Assembly (NCBI GenBank): GCA_963576475.1
Contig: OY754968.1
Location: 19,504,234-19,568,233 of the forward strand
Source: Molanna angustata
Lineage: Eukaryota > Arthropoda > Insecta > Trichoptera > Molannidae
Length of the DNA: 64,000 nucleotides
Direction of reading: 5' to 3'
The translations under genes were made by a program, and so were the position numbers. Under the pieces are notes generated by a model. The model was not told where the DNA came from and searched no databases. It saw only the letters and a list, made by a program, of their open reading frames with translations. This document shows positions 11,093 to 21,580 of this stretch, piece after piece. Position 1 is the stretch's first letter, and each line of letters starts with the position of its first letter.

Positions 11093-11290
11093 AGTGGCGC
11101 TACAACCCATCGTGGGTCCTAGCCTACGCTAGAAGCTCCCTCTGTCCCTGCCTGACCATCGCTTCCTGCTGCCAATTCACAACGCCCATCGTCCGCAAGT
11201 CCCTCTCTGCTCCATCTAACCATCTCAGCCTTGGCCTACCGACGCTTCTTTTGCCCATTTGTCTTGTAGCGAATATCCTTACAGGCGTAA
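11093..11290 (-). pseudogene. LINE ORF2 C-terminal fragment
   Basis: The minus-strand frame gives MGKRSVGRPRLRWLDG, AERDLRTMGVVNWQQEA and then a stop, the same family of LINE C-termini as 1443-1606. About 45 codons are recognisable. The frame shifts near the end, where ASVGPRWVVAPL-like sequence lies in another frame. Confidence 0.7.
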
Positions 11291-11348
11291 GACTGCTAAC
11301 ATTAATTAAAAAAAATGTGTTCCCAACATTCAATTATGTACATACATT

Positions 11349-11489
11349 TTTTGGAATCTTTTGAACGAAGTGTTTGGGAGGGCTGAGCCCGAGAGCCCTT
11401 TAGGAAGAGCCGCCATTGGTCCTGATATAACTTCGTCAAACTCGCTTTCCATTTTCAAGAAAAGACTAAAACAGAGATTTCTCTCCTAA
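11349..11489 (+). pseudogene. LINE L ORF2 extreme C-terminus
   Basis: Bases 11349-11489 read FWNLLNEVFGRAEP, then PLGRAAIGPDITSSNSLS and IFKKRLKQRFLS before a TAA stop, 46 codons with no break. The pattern WNxLP...S..SLSxFKKRLKxxLL is typical of the C-terminal end of CR1/Jockey-type LINE reverse transcriptases in insects. It has no start codon because it is a truncated 3' piece. The clade is inferred from this short motif only. Confidence 0.75.
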
Positions 11490-11815
11490 AATACCTGATC
11501 CCTCTCCTTTTCCTCCCTTCCCTTTGCTGCGTAATATTTACTAAAGAAGGAATATTTATCCCTAAACATCAGATCTCGATTTCCTCTTTTTATTCTTTCC
11601 CAATCCTTTTTTTGGCTTTATTATTTATCTTGGTGATATGAATATTTACTTTGTTCTTTTTTAGCTTTAATTGTTTGTAGATGTACATACATAATTCCGT
11701 CACTCTGTAATCTGTTTGGTTGGAAGAAATTGTCTAAGCCCGCCAGTAATAAGCCCGCCAGTGGGCATTATATTTGTTTATATTATGTAAATAAATAAAT
11801 AAATAAAATTTATAT
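11349..11815 (+). mobile_element. LINE L 3' end with tail (longest copy here)
   Basis: Contains the last codons of the LINE ORF followed by a 3' untranslated region with the family blocks AAAGAAGGAATATTTATCCC, TCTGTTTGGTTGGAAGAAATTG (split 11709-11730), AATAAGCCCGCCAGT and a (AAAT)n tail near 11795-11810. It is heavily 5' truncated. This copy shows that the other non-coding L tails in the window are LINE 3' ends and not independent repeats. Confidence 0.85.
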
Positions 11816-11825
11816 GGAAAACTTG

Positions 11826-12010
11826 ATATGCATTTTTTTATATATGAATATGTCCTTGTAGTAAGTACATAATATATATGAACATACATACATTCCCGTA
11901 ACTAAGCATAACTGCTTGTACTATAGGTGAACGAAATCGGTCTTGGTAGGATTTGAACTCGTAACTACTGGATTACTAACCCAATGCACCAACCGCTCTG
12001 CCAGCACCCA
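11826..12010 (-). mobile_element. SINE family S1, near full length
   Basis: On the minus strand a tRNA-like head (GGTGCTGGCAGAGCGGTTGG, box B region GAGTTCAAATCCTACC) is followed by the family body ATTTCGTTCACCTATAGTAC, AGCAGTTATGCTTAGTTACG and a GGACATATTCATATA tail. Full-family features are best seen in the copy at 52036-52218. Confidence 0.85.
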
Positions 12011-12595
12011 TTTGAATACGTTTTATAAATACATTTCGTGTTATATAAAAAAGTTTTTATAGCCGTATATAAATAAATAAATAATTAGTTTCATATTGTT
12101 ATCTACAAAGTTCGCGAGACCATATCTTTTATAAATCTATGTTGAGCCCAGTAATTTGCAGATATATTTCAGTTCAACGAGACCGAAGCTAATTCTAGTT
12201 GGTCATGTTAGAGTGAATAAAAGTAGAGATGGGGTTGGGTGGTTGAATGGGTGGTAAAGGGGGGTTAGTTGGTCGTATCTCAATTTACACCTAACTTCCA
12301 TTACATAGGTATGTACATATGTATGTATAATATTATAACAATATTACTACTGGGTGACGATTATGAATGTTATTTTAACATGCACTAATGCTGGAGACAC
12401 GCACCAACAAAGGTATCATCCGGTTGAGGCCAGCATTTGCCCGGCATTCGTGTCTGCCATTTCGACCGAGTTCAGTTATTTTTTTTTTACAAAGAAGACT
12501 TTCCACGATAATTAACTGTGATATGCCTGGGTCGATTTCATTCACCTATAGCGCATATTTATGATTAAATAAATAATAAAAAAATCCTGCTCAAA
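12011..12595. other. No gene; short S1 SINE fragment inside
   Basis: Bases about 12524-12570 (GGGTCGATTTCATTCACCTA then TAGCGCATATTTATG) are an S1 SINE body fragment on the plus strand. Upstream, 12360-12480 is less A/T-rich but unassigned. Confidence 0.4.
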
Positions 12596-13130
12596 ATGAA
12601 TGGATTGTGGCAAACACTAAACTCTCCAATACGTAGTAAATTTTCACTTATAATTTTTTCTTATTGAAAAGTTGATAATCCTTATATTAAGAGGACATGA
12701 TTAAATCTATGACTAAAAACATGATATTTTAAAATCGCCTAATGTACTATGAAGTAAGGTGTTATTAAGGGTAACTATCTTGTGCGTTAAAAAAGGTTTA
12801 TACGGGATTTAAATTATCTAAACCCTAAATTTGTCAATTTTTTGCATTTAAAGATAAAACCTGAATTGAAATGAAAAATGTGTACTCTTTAAGCACATAA
12901 AAGATTTATTTCTCTACGACACATATAGTTATGGAGTACTTTATAAAAATGCTATAAAAAAGGATATTTTAATAAATAATTAAGGGGAATTTTTGCTGAA
13001 TTTTAAATTTAAGTGACGAAAATTCACTAGAGAATTGTTGAAAATACTACATACTTATGGTATTTTTTTCAGAAAAATACTCTTAAATATATTTGAGAAA
13101 TTAATTTCGAACTTGGATGTTTAGGTTTAT
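12596..13130 (+). repeat. Interspersed repeat F, copy 1
   Basis: From about 12705 to 13125 this is colinear with 45465-45910, sharing AACATGATAT, GGTAACTATC-TGTGCGTTAAAA, TTTATACG-GATTTAAATTAT, GCA-ATAAAAGAT, AGTTATGGAGTA, GTAAAAAAGGATATTTT, TTCACTAGA and GATGTTTAGGTTTA-type ends. The leading part (GGATTGTGGCAAACACTAAAC) resembles a terminus of MITE D. No coding is seen. A family A copy begins immediately downstream. Confidence 0.65.
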
Positions 13131-13133
13131 ATA

Positions 13134-13916
13134 CTAGTTGCATGTAACACATGAGATCCAACTGTCGATAGCGTTAGTATGTATAGTTGAAGAATATGTA
13201 CCAAACTATAAACCCATAAATACAAATTATTGAATACTGTCAGATATTTTGTTTTCTATACAACATATGTAGGTATGTATGTCAAGATAGGATAGTATGG
13301 AGGAAGGTCCTTTTTTCCTACCCAGAATATGAAAATAGCATGATGGTATGTATGTATGTTTGGAGATGAAGTATCAAACTATTAAGTCTTCTTACATATT
13401 GTGTATAGGCGACTGCCATACAAAATGTATGAAGCAATGTCGTCACTAAATTCAATTTTTAAAAAAATTGTTAAAAAAAATTGAGATCTTCTACTACAAT
13501 GCTAATATTTTTTATAGAAAATTAAATTATCTAGTTGGGGTGTTTCGGCTTTTTTCGATAATTGTAAAAGTTTTGGAAAAATAGGCAGTTAAACTCATAA
13601 ATTTATCATAAAAAAAATACTTTTCTTAATAAAAAATATTTGAGATCCTGGAATTTTTTTGAAAAAATTAATTTGAGATTTTGTATTTGTCTATGTTTGT
13701 ACCAATTTTCAGCGTTCTAGCTTTTATGGTTTCTGAGATATATGGAAAAATAAAATAAAAATTAAAAAGTTGATAACCCCTGACTGAAACTAAAATTCGA
13801 AATTCTGAGTATAAAAGTTTTGTAAGCCTATAACTGTTTATATATTCTGAAATTTTGGGCTCTGTAAATTGAGCGGATCAAAAGTTATAAGGGGGGGGGG
13901 GGACACACACACACAG

Positions 13917-13949
<33 letters not shown>

Positions 13950-13955
13950 CACACA

Positions 13956-14008
<53 letters not shown>

Positions 14009-14212
14009 ACGAAATGTTCTACTCCGAATTCTGAGTAAATCCGTGTATGGAACATATATGCTGCGAAGCCTCTAAGTTGGTGTTTTTTAACTTCAAAGTT
14101 GGAAAAGCCGTGAAAAAAGTAGACCTCTCCATACAATTCTCGCGTATTCTGGCTTGATACATTGTCGATATGTTAAGAGAACAAAGTTCTCCTGAACAAA
14201 TCGACAGTTGGA
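13134..14212 (+). mobile_element. Family A element, complete copy (A3)
   Basis: The left end is CATGTAACACATGAGATCCA followed by ACTGTCGATAGC (13140-13171). The right end is GAACAAATCGACAGTTGGA (14194-14212), so TCCAACTGTCGAT forms a short terminal inverted repeat. The body holds the ~90-bp module, GAAGCAATGTCGTCACTAAA, TTAAATTATCTAGTTGGG, TTTTCAGCGTTCTAGCTTTT, GTAAGCCTATAACTGTTTAT and a G/CA tract. It is about 1.08 kb with no protein motif, consistent with a non-autonomous DNA element. The superfamily is unknown, because the target duplication could not be identified. Confidence 0.78.
13901..14002 (+). repeat. (CA)n microsatellite inside family A
   Basis: A G-run (about 13891-13902) is followed by CA repeats interrupted by a few G substitutions. 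It follows GGATCAAAAGTTATAAG, the same word that flanks the GT tract at 27464-27657 in inverted orientation, so the tract belongs to the element. Confidence 0.95.
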
Positions 14213-14514
14213 AAATCCAGATCTTGAGAGCAAATCATAGAAAAGAAATGATTGGATGTTTATGGCAAACGAATCAGTTCAATCTTTAACTTTGGAATGT
14301 AGAGAGGATAAAATATTCATAATACCTACGCTACGTACACGTAAACATCATGACAAAACTCATAGAATGCTCACTTATACCCGATGAGAAATTAAGAAGG
14401 TAATGCATGTAAATAAAATATTCTTAAAAATTGTCATGACTATCTCAACCTTATTATTGTATAGTTGTCGAGAACACAAAATATTATACAAGATTTTATT
14501 GAAATACAAATAAT

Positions 14515-15153
14515 ACTAGTTCCATGGAACACACGAGATCCAACTGTCGATGGCGAATGTATGAATAGTTGAAGATTGAAGAATACGTACCAAGTTTACC
14601 CTTAAATTTTAATTATTGAATATATTAAGATATTTTGTTTTACATATATACAAACATGTATGTCAGGATAGAAAATTGTGGAGGTGAGATCTTTTTTCCT
14701 GCACCCAATAAGTAAACAGCTTGATGTATGAAGATTAAAGTATCAAACTAATAGATCGAGTCCCCGTAGATGGAGAATTTTGCCATAGAAATGTGTGTTA
14801 AACAATTTTGTCTAAAAATTCATTTATTACATAAATTGTTAAAAAAATTAAGATGTACATACTGCTGCAATGTGTAATTTTTTATAGAAAATTAAATTAT
14901 CTGGTTGGGCTGTTTAGACGTTTTTCGATATATTTGGAATTTTTGAAAATATAGGCAGTTATAAAATCGCAAAAAAAAAATTTAAGAAAAAAATTTATAA
15001 AACTGAAGCCTCTAAATTGGTGTTTTTCGACTTCAAAGATTGAAAAACCATGAATAATTTTGACCAGGCCATACAAATTCTCGCTGATCTTGGCTTGAAT
15101 CTATTGCGATATGTTTATAGAAATGAATTCTCTTGAACAAATAGACAGTTGGA
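14515..15153 (+). mobile_element. Family A element, internally deleted copy (A4)
   Basis: The left end ACACACGAGATCCAACTGTC (14528-14547) and right end GAACAAATAGACAGTTGG (15134-15151) are both present. The middle lacks the section holding the CA tract. It lies about 300 bp from copy A3 in the same orientation, so the two copies form a loose direct pair. Confidence 0.75.
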
Positions 15154-15739
15154 AAATATTTATGTCATATTTATTTAAATAAAAACATTGAAAATGGCGG
15201 TGTTGGTAGTTTTGGCGACGGCTTTGCTCATTCCAACCTCGGATAGAATTTTCATACAAAAGCTGTGATGAATATTCTAGAATCGGTATGTCGTGAAGAC
15301 ACGCAGTGTAAATTAATTGTTGGAACAATTCAACGAAAATGATGTTGTCAAAAATGCAAAATATTGTCCTACGAATTAATTTGTCACAGTTGTAACAACT
15401 GCGAAAATTTTGTTAATCTTTTTGTTTTTAAGTACATTTAATTTCTAGATTTCCTTTGTTTTAAATTTATTTGTGAAATATGATTTCGTGATACGCCTTC
15501 TTTTCGCCCCTAATTTTAAATTGTTAGAAATCACATTCGCAAATTGTAAATTCATTTAAATCTGACAGTAGTACAGTTAGTTTCGTACAGTATGTATTTA
15601 ATTCAAAGTTTATTCTCTTGAACCATCACGCCATATCCTTCATGGAATTGGCAGAAATAGGTAAGTGTGAACATTGGCATTGAATAATTTATTTCTTTTT
15701 GTAAATATTTTTAATTTCTCAGTTTGTAAATCAAAGTTA
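15154..15739. other. No gene seen
   Basis: A/T-rich. The minus frame at 15101-15328 overlaps family A and has no known domain. Confidence 0.4.
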
Positions 15740-15741
15740 AT

Positions 15742-16128
15742 GTGTTGTATATAACAACCCGATATCCAAACACCTTCTATATTCCCAAGTGTAGTAATAA
15801 CTACACCCAGAATGCTTTTGTGTACCGTGCTTGCACGATATACAATGCATTCTTTAATACACTAAACTTGACATCTTTGCGAGTTCCCTCATTGCGTTTA
15901 GGAAAGCTGTCTCCTCCAATCTCACGTAGAGCTTTGGTCTGAGTAGATTTTGTTTTGCTTTTTATATGTATAGTCAAGTTTATACGTATTTTTAATTTGT
16001 AATTTTTTGTGGTTGTCCTATTGATTAATGTATGGAGTTTTCACTGGTCCACTAACTAAGCAATGCATTGTTGTTTTTTTTATAAATTATATTGACTGTA
16101 TAACTCTCTATGAAGAATAAATAAATAA
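15742..16128 (+). pseudogene. LINE (CR1/Jockey-like) C-terminus with 3' tail
   Basis: The frame at 15742-15942 gives YIPKCSNNYTQNAFVYRACT, then IYNAFFNTLNLTSL and VPSLRLGKL before a stop. The layout (basic/Asn-rich strip, then RxxxIYNxFxxxLDL, then a short tail) resembles the last residues of CR1-like LINE reverse transcriptases. A ~185-bp 3' region ends at AATAAATAAATAAA (about 16113-16128). The clade is uncertain. It could also be an unrelated old LINE. Confidence 0.5.
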
Positions 16129-16388
16129 AAAACAACTGCTTTACTATCATTATTTTTAGTTTATTTGACATTAAGTTTATACTTATTTATCTATTGAATT
16201 TTAAAGTTGTTCTAATTCCCATATTTGAAATAATCTATAATTTTCTATTTTGAGCTTCATTACAGAGGAATAGGACATTCACAATCAATTAACAATCTCA
16301 GTAGTTTAACTAATGTTTAAAATTAAAGGTAGGTAGTAGTATTCAGACTATTGCACTATAATCTTCATTGAATATGAAAAAAAATAAT
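16129..16388. other. No feature seen
   Basis: A/T-rich, nothing supported. Confidence 0.4.
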
Positions 16389-16560
16389 TTTATTTTATAA
16401 TATATATAATAACTTGGTATACACCACTTTTGAGCACAAATAACTGTCGACCGGTTTCGAGAACGATGTTCTCATCTTCAGGATGACTTACGTACTAAAT
16501 TAAAAATGAAAATATAGACTTAACCTAAACTAAAGATGTGGGAGGAGTCAATTCAAAAGT
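16389..16560 (-). repeat. Penelope-like terminal arm, left
   Basis: Reverse complement of 16984-17155. It runs from the A/T-rich end (TTTATTTTATAATATATA) through ACTTGGTATACACCACTTTT to GGAGGAGTCAATTCAAAAGT. It holds the hammerhead-like core on the minus strand. Confidence 0.9.
16445..16486 (-). ncRNA. Hammerhead-ribozyme-like core in left arm
   Basis: Inverted copy of the core at 17059-17100: the complement of CTGAAGA is at 16475-16481 and of GAAA at 16455-16458. The sequence and the same caveats apply. Confidence 0.5.
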
Positions 16561-16677
16561 AGTGGGGCAAGCGACAACCCGGTGTTTAGGAAACGCAAGA
16601 TATAAATTATTGATTAATATATTTATTATTATTTTTTTTTTTTTTTTTTTATTATTATTAATTTAATCTATGTTAAT

Positions 16678-17010
16678 TTATTTGATAGGGAATATATTTA
16701 GTAGCGGACTATTAGGAAAATTAATTTGATTGTTTATTATATCCTGGTTATTGTTTATGCTTTTCCTAATTTCTAATATTTCTAAATCAGCTAATTTTAA
16801 ATTTGAATGTCCTGTATGTAATATCTGTAAACCTGTATTAATGTCAAAATGATGATTAAATTCTATAAGGTGTTCAGCGAATTCTGAAAAATTATTATTT
16901 TTCAGACAGCGTAAGTGTTCTTGTGTTCTAATTTGAAAATTTCTATTTGTTTTCCCTATATAAAATTGATTACAGTCATTACAACTTTTGAATTGACTCC
17001 TCCCACATCT
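16678..17010 (-). pseudogene. GIY-YIG endonuclease domain of a Penelope-like element
   Basis: A 110-codon frame without internal stop reads from 17010 down to the TAA at 16678-16680. It begins inside the right arm, then gives SCNDCNQFYIGKTNRNFQIR, TQEHLRCLKN, FAEHLIEFNHHFD, LQILHTGHSNLKLADLEILE and finally IFPIK. The YIG motif, the following R, the QEH triad and the downstream E in a LADLE context match the GIY-YIG (Uri) nuclease domain of Penelope-like polyproteins. That domain nicks DNA for target-primed reverse transcription. The N-terminal GIY strand and the entire reverse transcriptase are missing, and there is no ATG. The frame is uninterrupted, which suggests a fairly young copy. Confidence 0.85.
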
Positions 17011-17155
17011 TTAGTTTAGGTTAAGTCTATATTTTCATTTTTAATTTAGTACGTAAGTCATCCTGAAGATGAGAACATCGTTCTCGAAACCGGTCGACAG
17101 TTATTTGTGCTCAAAAGTGGTGTATACCAAGTTATTATATATATTATAAAATAAA
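16984..17155 (+). repeat. Penelope-like terminal arm, right
   Basis: Inverted mate of 16389-16560. The arm sequence fuses directly to the endonuclease frame at about 16984. Near-identity of the arms over 172 bp suggests they were made in one event or kept alike by conversion. Confidence 0.9.
17059..17100 (+). ncRNA. Hammerhead-ribozyme-like core in right arm
   Basis: CTGAAGA (17063-17069, consensus CUGANGA) is followed by a 6-bp stem GAGAAC/GTTCTC (17071-17076 with 17080-17085), then GAAA (17086-17089), a CC/GG mini stem III and GTC (17093-17095) as the expected cleavage triplet. The order matches a type I hammerhead with the very short stem III reported for Penelope-like elements. One extra U before stem II and a weak stem I are departures, so activity is not assured. 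Confidence 0.5.
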
Positions 17156-17874
17156 AATTATAATGACGCCACAAAGTTACTTCCTTAAAAATAAAACTGA
17201 ATTAAAAATAATTTTGTTTATTTGATATAGATAGCTTCTAACAACAAACAATGCTTGAACATAGTTATTAATTTTAATGAAATTTGACTTTTAATTTTAT
17301 GATTTACAGTGTTTTGTGATTTCTTTCAACTTGACAGCTTGTTATCGCAACCAACCAAAGTGAATCTAAATTAAAAATATATATTTACTAATGTGATGTT
17401 TATTACCCTGTATTGTGATATTCAGATGATTACAGTGATAGATACAGATACTCACACTAGGTAGATATAATATCATTAGATTATCCTCAAATTAATATTA
17501 TAAAAGAATCAGTGCAGAGCAATGTTATTACTAATGTAGGTACCTACATAAATACAGGGCCGTCCACAGTGAGAAAACAATGCGAATTTTAGAAGCGCGA
17601 GTAATATTATGAATATAGTTAATTGAATCTTGACCGTGTAGTACAAATCTTCATAAATAGATGGCGTAATGTATATGGCTTAACTTTCATGTTTAAAATG
17701 ACGTTTCAAGATCTGGATAAAACAGTTTCGTAATACGACAGTCAGTGAACGTTTGAAAAATACTTAAAAATGCCTTTAATAACAGGTCTTTATCCTTGCC
17801 TTGAGATATGTTTCACTAAAAAATAATATTACAATATGTTATTAATCCGTTTCGGGAATATATTTTATTTATTT
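17156..17874. other. No gene seen
   Basis: A/T-rich. Around 17570-17760 composition is slightly less biased, but no motif could be assigned. Confidence 0.4.
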
Positions 17875-17945
17875 AGTTATAATTTCTTGTATATATGATT
17901 TGTACACTGGCGGGTTTATAACCAGACGGCAATTTCTTCATAATA
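17875..17945 (-). mobile_element. LINE L tail fragment
   Basis: TGTACACTGGCGGGTTTATA and GACGGCAATTTCTTC match the LINE L 3' end in reverse orientation. It is short and diverged. Confidence 0.6.
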
Positions 17946-17984
17946 TAATGAATAGTTTCAATCAAAAACGTGTAAATTTAATCC

Positions 17985-18310
17985 TGACAATATAAACAAT
18001 GGCAATATTATATAAAAGCTTATAATATAGTGAATAGGTGGAAGAGTAATTAGTGCCCTGGACTAATAATCCTGTGGACAAAATCATCAACCTATAGTAG
18101 GTACCTACATAAAAAAATCAATAAGTTTTTGTTAATATAATATGAGTATGTAATATTATAATGTACTCAGCAAGAAATTATTCATTCTTTAAAAAAATAA
18201 TTAATGAATCAAAAATATAAATAAATATTAAAAAATTAATCGTTGTCTGAAATGTTAGAATATTCCGGTAAAAAGAAATTTACTCATTTTAATACTCCAA
18301 ATTTTCTTAT
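17985..18310 (+). repeat. Old interspersed repeat J, copy 2
   Basis: Colinear with 9485-9800. The segment GGTGGAAGAGTAATTAGTGC, CCTGGACTAATAATCC, TGTGGAC resembles an S1 SINE head (box A side, anticodon arm) after heavy decay, followed by ATCAACCTATAGTAGG in the place of the S1 body. Confidence 0.45.
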
Positions 18311-20799
18311 TCCATAAGTAGATTGTTTCTTTTACCTGAGTATGGTTGCTTTAAACTTTTCAATTTTGAAGACCCTTCTTTATCACTTTGTTTTTATTCT
18401 CACACGCTTAAAAAATCCTGGCAATGGCCCTGATAAATCGGACAACTAAAGCGAATTCAGCGAAGCAGTTGTTGTACTTACTAATTCGTTCAAAAATAAT
18501 AGATGATATCTTATTGGAGGCAAAAAGCGAAGAACTAAGATAAATATCTATTGCTCCCGTAACTGAGTGACAAGATATATAATTTGTATGTTAACCTGAA
18601 CGTACCTACATATAACTTATATTGCCTATTCATTAAAAATGAATTCTTAAACTCTTGACAGAAGTTTGTTTTAGACAATCGTTTTAATGAATAAGGTTCA
18701 GCTGCCACGATATTTTTTGTAGGTAATATATGAACACACTTTACTTTTAGATATGAAATAATGCAATTAAAACTGACCAAATTTACCTAATTCTAATTCA
18801 AATAAATTTAATTTAAACAATGTTCTTCAAATTTAAATTTCAAAAAAAAATTATTAGTGCATTGAAAATGGAAGAAGTAGGTATGCTCGATTAAAATAAG
18901 ACTAGAATAAGGATCAATATATTTTATCAATGGGTTAGACAAATCAATATAAGTTTGAAAATGATCATGAATGAATGTTTAATTAATATGTAGGTAATAC
19001 ATTCGTCGAAAGAGTTAATTTTTGATATGTTTTTAACAACCGCTTCATACTCAGGATGGATCTGTTATACATCCAAGTTAATTTTTATACTTAAATTGAA
19101 TGTATTTTTGGTATATTGAAGTATTTCAGATAATATTTATGTCCATTTTTATAGCTAAAATAATGCACATATATCTAAAGAAAAATGAAAATGCACGCTT
19201 GAATAAAAAAGGATATAGATAAGAAGCTAATCATTTTAACCATTAAACAGGTGAAGTACAATTAAAATAAATTTTAAAAATACATTTAAAAACGGTATTA
19301 TTGTGCAAGGATCATAATAAAAATATAAAACTTCACCTATATATATTTTATTAATTAATTGAAAATATAGTAGGTAATTTTATATAACAGGTAACCGATT
19401 TGCCAATAGCCTTGATTGTATGACAAAGCAAACACTATAGCCGTAAAAATCATGACAAAATACTGCATCAGCTACCTTTAAAGCTTCATAGTAGACTATG
19501 TGAGCTTTCAGAATGAACAGTCATCGAATTTGGAACGACTAACAAAGAACTGGAATTATTTCGTGTTACATTCATCGCCCTGGCATTCCTAGATCTTATG
19601 ATAAATGTATGATGGAATGTTGCTGCCTCCAAGATTTAACATGGGAAAAGTGTATCACATGCTGAAAAAAAATATGTTGACATAATACTAAACACTTTGA
19701 ATATCACAAATCGAAACACTTGATAGGAATATAATTTTTTTATTGGGATGAAAACCGAATATCGAACTGCGTATTAGAAACGTAATACTCAGTAGTTAAG
19801 AGATTGATTATTGAATTAACTGAAATTTTTTTTTTTTCAAATATATGGATGATACTTTGTAATCGTTTGCTTTTTAATATTCTAAGAAGTTAATTTCTTA
19901 TTGGAGTGATCGTTGTATGACAACAAAGGTAATGAATGAAAATTACAAATACATATCCAACAAATGTGCTATGGAAGAATAAACTTTGAATAAATAATAA
20001 AATAAAACAATTAGAAATTAAAAAGAACTGTGAGAAAAATTAAGTTTAGGCCATATATTCAGTCATTCATTCATACCATCACGGCATATCCCACAATGTG
20101 GGGTAACCATCGAAAGGTGTGCGGGTGTGCATTGCCTTATAAAAGGGAGCACAACACATATGTGTATACTCACACACCAGTCTCGTCTCACCTAAAAAGG
20201 CACTACATTCAGAATGGGTGGTGAACCTCATTGCTGAACTATGTCAGATGTTATTATTGCCTGTTGTATTTTCGATTACCCGGCTCTTACGGGACACTCG
20301 AAAACAGTAATAGAAAAGAGTGGAAGCACTATTCTCAGCCGGTGCCTCTCAGCTAAGTTTATACATAGATTTATAAATATAGTTAAGGTAACTAAAGACA
20401 TTAGTCACATAAATAACAGTTTCAGATTAGCATACAAGAAATCTGTGTTTACAGTTACTGCCATTAAAGATGTTGCTTTTATATACAATGAATTATTTTT
20501 AGAAACCACAACAGCTAGTTAGCTGCAATCAATTATAAGTTCTGTATAAAATATAGAATTCGCCTTGTGGTGGGGAAAAATAAAATAATATACCTGAGTG
20601 TAGAAATTGGAATGTACCTATGTATTATTTAGAGTATTTTTTCCTTTAAAAGTACCTCCGAACCAATAGTTCTAAATAAATTTATGTTTTTGTACTTGAT
20701 ATATTAAAAACGAGAATGACTAAGGGCTTCTACCGAGAAAACATTGCGTAATAAAGAAATATACTATGTTCTTCCTCCCCAATTAATGTTTTACTTAAG
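18311..20799. other. Long stretch with no supported gene
   Basis: Mostly A/T-rich with no terminal repeats found. Bases 20060-20230 (CATCACGGCATATCCCACAA, GTGTGCGGGTGTGCATTGCC) are less biased, and a 93-codon frame at 20241-20522 (+) follows. Its translation starts MSDVIIACCIFDYPALTGHS and ends FIYNELFLETTTAS. I recognise no domain and no ribosome or splice context, so I list it only as a possible coding remnant. Confidence 0.35.
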
Positions 20800-20888
20800 G
20801 GAACTGAAAACGGCCGAGTCAGGATTTGAATTCAAGTCAACAAAATTACAAATCAAACGCACTATCCACTCTGTCAACGAGCAAGTAA
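20800..20888 (-). repeat. Decayed tRNA-like SINE head
   Basis: Minus strand: GTTGACAGAGTGGATAGTGC (box A-like), GATTTGTAATTTTGTTGAC (anticodon arm), GAATTCAAATCCTGACTC (box B-like). The order and spacing match the S1 head, but no S1 body follows. Confidence 0.5.
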
Positions 20889-21319
20889 TAACTTTACGTA
20901 TTCGATCTTATTTAGATTCCATAGATACTGATATTTGATAATTTGATTTCATAAACGCATTTTCATAACTATACTAGTTTTGTGTATAAAAATATCGTGT
21001 TTTATGTATATAACTGTCTGTTGCCAGAATGAAATGAAAATAAAATATACATTTCATCATATCAGGATGTCCACGTGTCAATTATAGTCGTATAAGTCGC
21101 CACAACAGCAGCGTTGTGAATGAAAATAGCCAAATATAACACTATTATATAACTATATTAAAATATGAATCGATAAGATAATATGAATGTATGAGAAAAA
21201 CTATAAATGAGAACATAGCTTTGAACATAATAATATGTTAATACAATCTACAGAATCTGTAATACATACAATTAGCATTTCCAAGAGTTCGACATATTCT
21301 TACTAAGCACCCCCACATT

Positions 21320-21580
21320 TAAAAAATTATACCAGACTTAAAAAATCATCATCATAATATTACTTAACACTTAATATACTACACACATTTATATATACAA
21401 TTTCACACATAATTCATACAATATCTCACCATAATAATGTAACTATTCCTAACTTATTCTTAATATAGGTACTACAATAACTCCAGTGACAACCTGTTAT
21501 TGGCTTTAATATTACTCAAATCATCTTTATTTTATATTATTTATTATACGATGTATGTTGTCCTCTAAATAAATAAATAA
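21320..21580 (+). mobile_element. LINE-type tail family B, plus copy
   Basis: Ends with GATGTATGTTGTCCTCTAAA followed by TAAATAAATAAA, a LINE-style 3' end. It is colinear with the reverse complement of 22286-22540 over about 250 bp (AACACTTAATATACT, ACATTTATATAT-CAATTTCAC, TAATATAGGTACTACAATAA, GACAACCTGT). No ORF remains. Confidence 0.75.

Larger units (their letters stand above)
16389..17155 (-). mobile_element. Penelope-like retroelement remnant with inverted terminal arms
   Basis: Two 172-bp arms (16389-16560 and 16984-17155) are almost perfect inverted repeats. Between them, on the minus strand, lies an open GIY-YIG endonuclease frame, then an A/T-rich 3' region with an A-run. Penelope-like elements carry a C-terminal GIY-YIG domain and are often flanked by LTR-like copies (pLTRs) in direct or inverted order, frequently with hammerhead ribozymes. 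This remnant has all three signs but lacks the reverse transcriptase, so it is 5' truncated and cannot move by itself. Confidence 0.82.

Noticed and set aside
16389..17155. Classical LTR retrotransposon or plain MITE
   Set aside because: The terminal copies are inverted and not direct, and the enclosed frame encodes a GIY-YIG nuclease, which points to a Penelope-like element.
20241..20522. 93-codon plus frame as a gene
   Set aside because: No recognisable domain or regulatory context. Kept only as a remark in the gap entry.
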